A stretch of 64,000 nt of DNA from Kocuria rosea subsp. polaris. GTDB lineage: Bacteria > Actinomycetota > Actinomycetes > Actinomycetales > Micrococcaceae. Shown here piece by piece: positions 59,432 to 64,000 of the stretch. The notes under the pieces were generated by a model. It made no database searches and had not been told where the DNA came from. It worked only from the letters and a program-made list of their open reading frames with translations. The position numbers and the translations under genes were made by a program. Location of the stretch: NCBI RefSeq assembly GCF_001483755.1, contig NZ_LQBK01000002.1, positions 133,041 through 197,040 on the forward strand. The letters run 5' to 3'. Numbering within the stretch: position 1 is the stretch's first letter; each line of letters begins with the position of its first letter.

Positions 59432-60349
59432 ATGGCGTTGAGCGCGGACAGAGAACCGGCCCGGGAGAACCTGCGGGAGTTCATCGACAAGCTGGTCGAC
59501 CAGGGGTACACGGTGCGGGACGGGCAGTCCCCGGACCCGGACCTGATCGACCCGGGGGGCTCGGCGGTGGAGACCTGGCGGGAGGACTACCCGTACGCGG
59601 AGCGGATGAGCCGGGAGGAGTACGAGCTCGAGAAGTACCAGCTGCAGATCGAGCTGCTGAAGTTCCAGTACTGGGGCCAGGACCACGACCTCCAGCACGT
59701 CATCGTGTTCGAGGGCCGCGACGCCGCCGGCAAGGGCGGGACGATCAAGCGCTTCACCGAGCACCTGAACCCGCGCGCGGCCCGCGTCGTCGCCCTCACC
59801 AAGCCCTCGGACCGGGAGCGGGGGCAGTGGTACTTCCAGCGCTACATCCAGCACCTGCCCACCGCCGGGGAGATCGTGATGTTCGACCGCTCCTGGTACA
59901 ACCGCGCCAACGTCGAGCGCGTCATGGGCTTCTGCACGGACCGGCAGTACGAGCAGTTCATGGCGCAGGCGCCCGTCTTCGAGAAGATGCTCGTGGACTC
60001 GGGCATCCACCTGACGAAGTTCTGGTTCTCCGTCACCCAGCACGAGCAGCGCACCCGGTTCGCGATCCGCCAGATCGACCCCGTGCGGCGCTGGAAGCTC
60101 TCGCCCATGGACCTTGCCTCCCTCGACCGCTGGGAGGACTACACGGACGCCAAGGAGGAGATGTTCCTGCGCACCGACACCGACCACGCCCCGTGGATCA
60201 CGGTGAAGTCCAACGACAAGAAGCGGGCCCGGCTCAACGCGATGCGCTTCTTCCTGGACCAGTTCGACTACGAGGACAAGGACCCGGACGTGGTCTATCC
60301 CCCCGATCCGCTGATCGTCCGGCGCGGCCTGGAGGCCGTCGGCGACTGA
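59432..60349 (+). CDS. ppk2: Polyphosphate kinase 2
   Basis: 305 residues; polyphosphate-driven NDP/NMP phosphorylation. P-loop type Walker A in FEGRDAAGKGGTIKRF (~90-105), lid motif: SDRERGQWYFQRYIQHLP (pieces), Walker B-like IVMFDRSWYNRANVERVMGF (pieces), and C-terminal DRWEDYTDAKEEMF. Length and single domain fit class I PPK2. GAGGAGG is 1 nt before the ATG but 7 nt before a TTG at 59438, so the TTG may be the true start. Adjacent in the genome to a region with PPK1 and MutT1-type hydrolase. Confidence 0.94.
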   Translation: MALSADREPARENLREFIDKLVDQGYTVRDGQSPDPDLIDPGGSAVETWREDYPYAERMSREEYELEKYQLQIELLKFQYWGQDHDLQHVIVFEGRDAAGKGGTIKRFTEHLNPRAARVVALTKPSDRERGQWYFQRYIQHLPTAGEIVMFDRSWYNRANVERVMGFCTDRQYEQFMAQAPVFEKMLVDSGIHLTKFWFSVTQHEQRTRFAIRQIDPVRRWKLSPMDLASLDRWEDYTDAKEEMFLRTDTDHAPWITVKSNDKKRARLNAMRFFLDQFDYEDKDPDVVYPPDPLIVRRGLEAVGD

Positions 60350-60365
60350 GGGCCGGCCCGTGCGC

Positions 60366-60406
60366 GACGGCGCCGCCCGTCCCTGCCAGGGGCGGGCGGC
60401 GCCGTC
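60366..60406. terminator. Bidirectional terminator between ppk2 and convergent membrane gene
   Basis: A 20-bp stem with a single G-U type mismatch (60366-60385 with 60387-60406); the apex probably opens to a TGCCA loop. Confidence 0.75.
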
Positions 60407-60423
60407 GGCGGGGCGGTCCCGGC

Positions 60424-60759
60424 TCAGCGGTCGGGACGGTCCACCAGGACGGCGTTGGCGGCGGTGTTGACGGCGGTCACGGCGAGGACGGAGGGCCAGG
60501 CCCCGATCCGCCTGGCCAGCGGGTGGGAGAGCCCGAAGCCGAGGACGTAGAGCCCGCCGAGCGCGGCCGTGGTCCCCGGCCCCCCGCGGTGCCACCACGA
60601 GTGGGCGGCCGCGGCGCCGGCGGCGGCCAGCACCGCACCGCCCAGGGGGCGCACACCGGTCGCCCGGGCGGTGGCGTACCCGCCGATCAGACCCGCGCTC
60701 ACGAGGGCCGCCGCCGGCACGGACTCCGCCGCGGCCACGGCGCGGTCGAGGGCGCTCAC
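60424..60759 (-). CDS. Small polytopic membrane protein
   Basis: 111 residues, about four short TM helices ([72 protein letters not shown]). The GTG start overlaps the aminotransferase stop (GTGA), so it is translationally coupled to it. No family recognised. Confidence 0.65.
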   Translation of the reverse strand: MSALDRAVAAAESVPAAALVSAGLIGGYATARATGVRPLGGAVLAAAGAAAAHSWWHRGGPGTTAALGGLYVLGFGLSHPLARRIGAWPSVLAVTAVNTAANAVLVDRPDR

Positions 60760-61961
60760 GCGGCGCCCCCCAGGTACTCCTGGAGCCGGCGCAGGCCCTC
60801 GGCGAGGTCGTCGTCGCCCAGGGCGTAGGACAGGCGCAGGAAGCCGGAGGGGCCGAAGGCCTCGCCGGGGACCACGGCGACCTCCGCCTCCTCCAGGATC
60901 AGCTCCGCGAGCTCGGCGGAGGTCTGCGGCGTCGCGTCGCCGAACCGCCGGCCGAGCAGGCCGCGCACGTCCGCGTAGGCGTAGAACGCGCCGGTCGGGG
61001 TGGGGCACTCCACGCCGTCGATGGCGTTGAGCGCCTCGACCATGACCTTGCGGCGGCGGTCGAAGGCCTCCCGCATCCGGTGGGCCTCGTCGAGCGGGCC
61101 GGACACCGCCGCGAGCGCGGCCCGCTGGGCCACGTTGTTGACGTTGGACGTCAGGTGGGACTGCAGGTTCGTGGCCGCCTTGATGACGTCGGGGGCCCCG
61201 ATCATCCAGCCCACCCGCCAACCGGTCATCGCGTACGTCTTGGCCACGCCGTTGAGGACCACCACGTTCTCGCCCAGCTCCGGCACGGCGGCGGCGATCG
61301 AGGTGAACGGCACGCCGTCGTAGGTGAGGTGCTGGTAGATCTCGTCGGTCAGCACGAAGATCCCCTTCTCCGCCGCCCAGCGGCCCACGGCCGCGGTCTC
61401 CTCGGGGGAGTACACGGCGCCGGTGGGGTTCGACGGCGAGCAGAACAGCAGCGCCTTGGTGCGCTCGGTCCACGCGGCCTCGAGCAGCTCGGGGGTGACC
61501 TTGTAGCCGAGCTCCGGCCCGGCGAAGACCTCCACCGGGTTGCCGCCGGCGAGCTTGATGGCCTCGGGGTAGGTCGTCCAGTACGGGGCCGGCAGCAGGA
61601 CGTCGTCGCCCTCGTCCACGACCGTGGCGAAGGCCTCGAAGACGGCCTGCTTGCCGCCGTTGGTGACGAGGACCTGGGAGGGCTCCACCGTGTACCCGCA
61701 GTCCCGGGCGGTCTGCTCGGCGACCGCCTTCCGCAGCTCGGGCAGGCCCGCGGCCGGCGTGTACCGGAAGTTGGCCGGGTCCTGCAGGGCGGCCGCGGCG
61801 GCGTCCACGATGTACTGGGGCGTGGGGAAGTCGGGCTCCCCGGCGCCGAAGCCGATCACGGGGCGGCCGGCGGCCTTGAGCGCCTTCGCCTTGGCGTCCA
61901 CGGCGAGCGTCGCGGACTCTGCGATGGCGCCGACGCGCCGGGAGATGCGGGACGTGGTCAT
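60756..61961 (-). CDS. aspC: Pyridoxal-phosphate aminotransferase (aspartate aminotransferase type)
   Basis: 401 residues, fold-type I aminotransferase, Iβ branch. PLP site: [16 protein letters not shown] (catalytic Lys in AKT, ~235-250). Also [10 protein letters not shown] (N-term), [35 protein letters not shown]-terminal Arg for the carboxylate in FLRLSYAL. Usually aspartate/glutamate specificity, but aromatic substrates are possible. AGGAGG is upstream of the ATG. The gene precedes the tRNA-Trp/secE region, a position common in actinobacteria. Confidence 0.93.
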   Translation of the reverse strand: MTTSRISRRVGAIAESATLAVDAKAKALKAAGRPVIGFGAGEPDFPTPQYIVDAAAAALQDPANFRYTPAAGLPELRKAVAEQTARDCGYTVEPSQVLVTNGGKQAVFEAFATVVDEGDDVLLPAPYWTTYPEAIKLAGGNPVEVFAGPELGYKVTPELLEAAWTERTKALLFCSPSNPTGAVYSPEETAAVGRWAAEKGIFVLTDEIYQHLTYDGVPFTSIAAAVPELGENVVVLNGVAKTYAMTGWRVGWMIGAPDVIKAATNLQSHLTSNVNNVAQRAALAAVSGPLDEAHRMREAFDRRRKVMVEALNAIDGVECPTPTGAFYAYADVRGLLGRRFGDATPQTSAELAELILEEAEVAVVPGEAFGPSGFLRLSYALGDDDLAEGLRRLQEYLGGAA

Positions 61962-62174
61962 GACCGGGGGCCTCCTGGAGGGGAACGGACGGTTTCCGCC
62001 GGGTGCGGCGGCGGCGGTGCGGACGCCCCCATGCTACTCGGGGGTCCGGCGGGCGGATCCGGCGCGCGGGCGGCCCGTCCCGCCCGGATTGCACCCCGCC
62101 GCCCGGGTCGCCTAGGATGGTCCACTGGTGTCATCGACGCCTGCTCCGCCGCGCCGTCGCGGCGAGGCCGGGTG

Positions 62175-62180
62175 GTAGAG
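62175..62180 (+). promoter_or_regulatory. Possible -10 box of tRNA-Trp
   Basis: TAGAGT about 65 nt before the tRNA gene; no convincing -35 box. Confidence 0.3.
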
Positions 62181-62244
62181 TCGGTGACCGGGTCCGAGCG
62201 ATCGAGGCCGGTGTTCCGACGCCGGGCGAGCTCGCGAGGCACGT

Positions 62245-62317
62245 AGGGCAGTGGCGCAATTGGTAGCGCAGCGGTCTCCAAAACCGCAGGTTGCAGGTTC
62301 GAGTCCTGTCTGCCCTG
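62245..62317 (+). tRNA. tRNA-Trp (anticodon CCA)
   Basis: 73 nt. Acceptor AGGGCAG pairs with CTGCCCT, discriminator G. Anticodon CCA at 62278-62280 within TCTCCAAAA. T-arm GCAGGTTCGAGTCCTGC has the normal T54. No encoded CCA. The tRNA-Trp/secE linkage is conserved in actinobacteria. Confidence 0.97.
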
Positions 62318-62334
62318 CTCCAGTCCGGGGCGGT

Positions 62335-62363
62335 TCCCGGCACCCCGGACCGGGGTGCCGGGA
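62335..62363 (+). terminator. Hairpin after tRNA-Trp
   Basis: A 13-bp stem (TCCCGGCACCCCG and its complement) with a GAC loop, separating tRNA-Trp from secE. Confidence 0.7.
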
Positions 62364-62428
62364 GCGGCCGCGGCGACGGCGGGCCGGCAGCACCGCGCGG
62401 CACGCACGAGTCCACACAGGGAGAGCCG

Positions 62429-62701
62429 ATGTCGCAGACCACCGCCGGCCGGGCGTCGGGACAGCCCCCGGAGCAGGGGGCCGAGAGCCCCCGCGGTGTC
62501 TTCGGGCGCCTGTTCCTGTTCCTGCGCCAGGTCGTGGGTGAGCTCCGGAAGGTCGTCACCCCCACCCGGCACGAACTGGTCAACTACGTCCTGGTCGTCC
62601 TCGTGTTCGTCGCGTTCATGATGGTGCTCATCTCGGTCCTGGACCTCGGGTTCGGGCAGGCCGCCCTGTGGATCTTCGGGGAGGGGGACGCCGCCGGCTG
62701 A
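62429..62701 (+). CDS. secE: Preprotein translocase subunit SecE
   Basis: A 90-residue single-TM translocon subunit. Amphipathic segment [20 protein letters not shown] (~31-50, with conserved ExxKVxxP-like pattern) precedes the TM helix [29 protein letters not shown] is upstream of the ATG. First gene of secE-nusG-rplK. Confidence 0.95.
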   Translation: MSQTTAGRASGQPPEQGAESPRGVFGRLFLFLRQVVGELRKVVTPTRHELVNYVLVVLVFVAFMMVLISVLDLGFGQAALWIFGEGDAAG

Positions 62702-62784
62702 TCCGGGCGGCGCACGGACCGGCACGGCCGGCCACCGTGACCCAGCAGAGCACGACATCCACGAAAGAACGTGAGGGAGATCCA

Positions 62785-63639
62785 GTGACCGAGCACGAGC
62801 TCGAAAACGGCACCGAGGCACCGGCCGAGGTCGACCAGCAGGCTCCGGAGCTGCCGGAGGCCGAGACCTCCGTGCAGGAGGACGACTTCGCGGCCGCCCA
62901 CGAGCCGGACGAGGCCCCGGCGGCCGCGGACGCGGCTCCCGCCGAGCCGGCCGGCCCCGAGGCCGACGGGCCCGCGGAGGACGAGGTCCCCGCCGAGGAG
63001 GCCCCGGCCGCCGAGGACGAGGCGCCCGCCGTGGACCCCGTCGAGGAGTTCAAGTCGAAGCTGCGCCGCCAGGAGGGTGACTGGTACGTCATCCACACCT
63101 ACGCCGGCTACGAGAACCGCGTGAAGACGAACCTCGAGACCCGCATCCAGTCCCTCAACATGGAGGACGACATCTTCCAGATCGAGGTGCCGATGGAGGA
63201 GGTCGTCGAGATCAAGAACGCCCAGCGCAAGATCGTGCGCCGGGTGCGGATCCCCGGCTACGTCCTGGTGCGGATGAACCTCACCGACGCCTCCTGGGGC
63301 GCGGTCCGCCACACCCCGGGCGTCACCGGCTTCGTCGGACAGGACGCCTACAACCCCGTGCCGCTGCGCCTCGACGAGGTCTTCGAGATGCTCAACCCGG
63401 TCTTCGAGGCCCCGCAGGGCGCGGGCGGCGAGACGGCGGCCCAGCCCAGCGCGCAGCCGCAGGTCGACGTCGACTTCGAGGTCGGCGAGTCCGTCATCGT
63501 CAAGGAGGGCCCGTTCGAGACCCTCCCCGCCACGATCTCCGAGATCAAGGTGGAGTCCCAGCAGCTCGTCGTCCTCGTGTCGATCTTCGAGCGCGAGACC
63601 CCCGTGACCCTCGGCTTCAACCAGGTCTCCAAGATCTGA
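62785..63639 (+). CDS. nusG: Transcription termination/antitermination factor NusG
   Basis: 284 residues. Residues ~1-90 are an acidic Glu/Ala/Pro extension common in actinobacterial NusG. NGN domain: [21 protein letters not shown] (pieces), [32 protein letters not shown] (pieces). KOW domain at the end: [24 protein letters not shown] (KEGPF loop). GTG start after GAGGGAGA. Couples transcription with Rho and ribosome function. Confidence 0.95.
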   Translation: MTEHELENGTEAPAEVDQQAPELPEAETSVQEDDFAAAHEPDEAPAAADAAPAEPAGPEADGPAEDEVPAEEAPAAEDEAPAVDPVEEFKSKLRRQEGDWYVIHTYAGYENRVKTNLETRIQSLNMEDDIFQIEVPMEEVVEIKNAQRKIVRRVRIPGYVLVRMNLTDASWGAVRHTPGVTGFVGQDAYNPVPLRLDEVFEMLNPVFEAPQGAGGETAAQPSAQPQVDVDFEVGESVIVKEGPFETLPATISEIKVESQQLVVLVSIFERETPVTLGFNQVSKI

Positions 63640-63787
63640 GCCCCGCGGGCCGCTCCGGCCCGCCCCAGTTCCCGGCCCCTGCGGCGCATGCTTCGCCGCC
63701 GGGACCGCCCGGCCGCCGCGCCACGGCGGCCACCCGCCGTCGTACGCTCCTGTGCGCCGGTACGTCCAGCAGAAGAAGGACCAGCAC

Positions 63788-64000
63788 ATGGCTCCCAAGA
63801 AGAAGAAGGTCTCCGGCCTCATCAAGCTGCAGATCCAGGCAGGCGCCGCCAACCCGGCGCCCCCCGTGGGCCCGGCCCTCGGTCAGCACGGCGTGAACAT
63901 CATGGAGTTCTGCAAGGCCTACAACGCGGCCACGGAGTCCCAGCGCGGCAACATCGTGCCCGTGGAGATCACGGTCTACGAGGACCGCTCGTTCACCTTC
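63788..64000 (+). CDS. rplK: 50S ribosomal protein L11 (partial, 3' end outside window)
   Basis: The first 71 codons: [20 protein letters not shown], then [22 protein letters not shown], the L11 N-terminal domain that forms the GTPase-associated centre. Truncated by the window edge. Probable operon rplK-rplA follows. Confidence 0.96.
   Translation, partial: MAPKKKKVSGLIKLQIQAGAANPAPPVGPALGQHGVNIMEFCKAYNAATESQRGNIVPVEITVYEDRSFTF

Noticed and set aside
63640-63787. L1/L11 leader regulatory structure
   Set aside because: No recognisable L1-binding loop can be drawn in the short nusG-rplK interval by eye.

Overview
The window is very GC-rich (roughly 70 % or more), almost free of repeats and tightly packed with genes. 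The combination of mycothiol synthase (mshD), the winged-helix nitrogen regulator GlnR, menaquinone genes in the menG-menJ-polyprenyl synthase order, two MaoC hydratases beside murB, and the tRNA-Trp/secE/nusG/rplK block identifies a high-GC Gram-positive actinobacterium. The overall content (MetPS-type transporter, Mn-catalase, DUF4383 protein, paired secreted protein and sortase) suggests the Micrococcaceae, most likely Kocuria or a relative. The genus is inference, because no 16S rRNA gene is present. I see no insertion sequence, prophage or CRISPR array.

Layout. 1-1.4 kb: end of an amino-acid ABC importer operon (minus strand). 1.5-6.1 kb: menaquinone biosynthesis (menF; menG, menJ-like reductase, polyprenyl diphosphate synthase). 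6.2-9.2 kb: a methionine-type sodium symporter pair and RarD. 9.2-12.1 kb: two divergent accessory proteins, one with two SseB-like domains. 12.2 kb: a Fur-family repressor. 12.9-18 kb: two tandem paralogues, each joining an ECF-like sigma module, a zinc-finger anti-sigma module, one membrane helix and a long low-complexity tail, followed by the membrane protease htpX. 18-22.7 kb: flavin monooxygenase, a large LuxR regulator and an MdoB-like phosphoglycerol transferase behind a candidate phosphate-response operator. 23.8 kb: tRNA-Tyr. 24.3-25.8 kb: a secreted membrane-anchored protein and a sortase. 25.8-33 kb: flavin oxidoreductase, thioredoxin, VIT-family transporter, AlkA-like glycosylase, a DUF2079 membrane protein and a cold-shock type DEAD-box helicase.

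33-42.3 kb is an accessory, stress-flavoured stretch: GAF-ANTAR antiterminator, TetR/MFS pair with a clear operator, DUF305 protein, metallothionein-like protein, two small acidic proteins, a glycosyltransferase, an FRG-domain protein with a possible micro-ORF, DUF4383 protein, Mn-catalase and a STAS-like protein. 42.5-64 kb is core genome: tRNA-Thr, tRNA-Met, cation/Ca2+ exchanger, MaoC pair, murB, GntR/asd, folA-thyA, MutT1-like NUDIX/phosphatase, ppk1, mshD, glnR, nitrobindin, ygfZ, pfkA, ppk2, an aminotransferase, tRNA-Trp, secE, nusG and the start of rplK.

How the parts connect. Polyphosphate enzymes (PPK1, PPK2, the MutT1-type phosphatase) and nitrogen control (GlnR) lie close together. 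A -10 box of the form TAGACT/TAnnnT recurs 5-8 nt before start codons, so many genes here look leaderless. The most unusual region is the sigma/anti-sigma fusion pair beside htpX.
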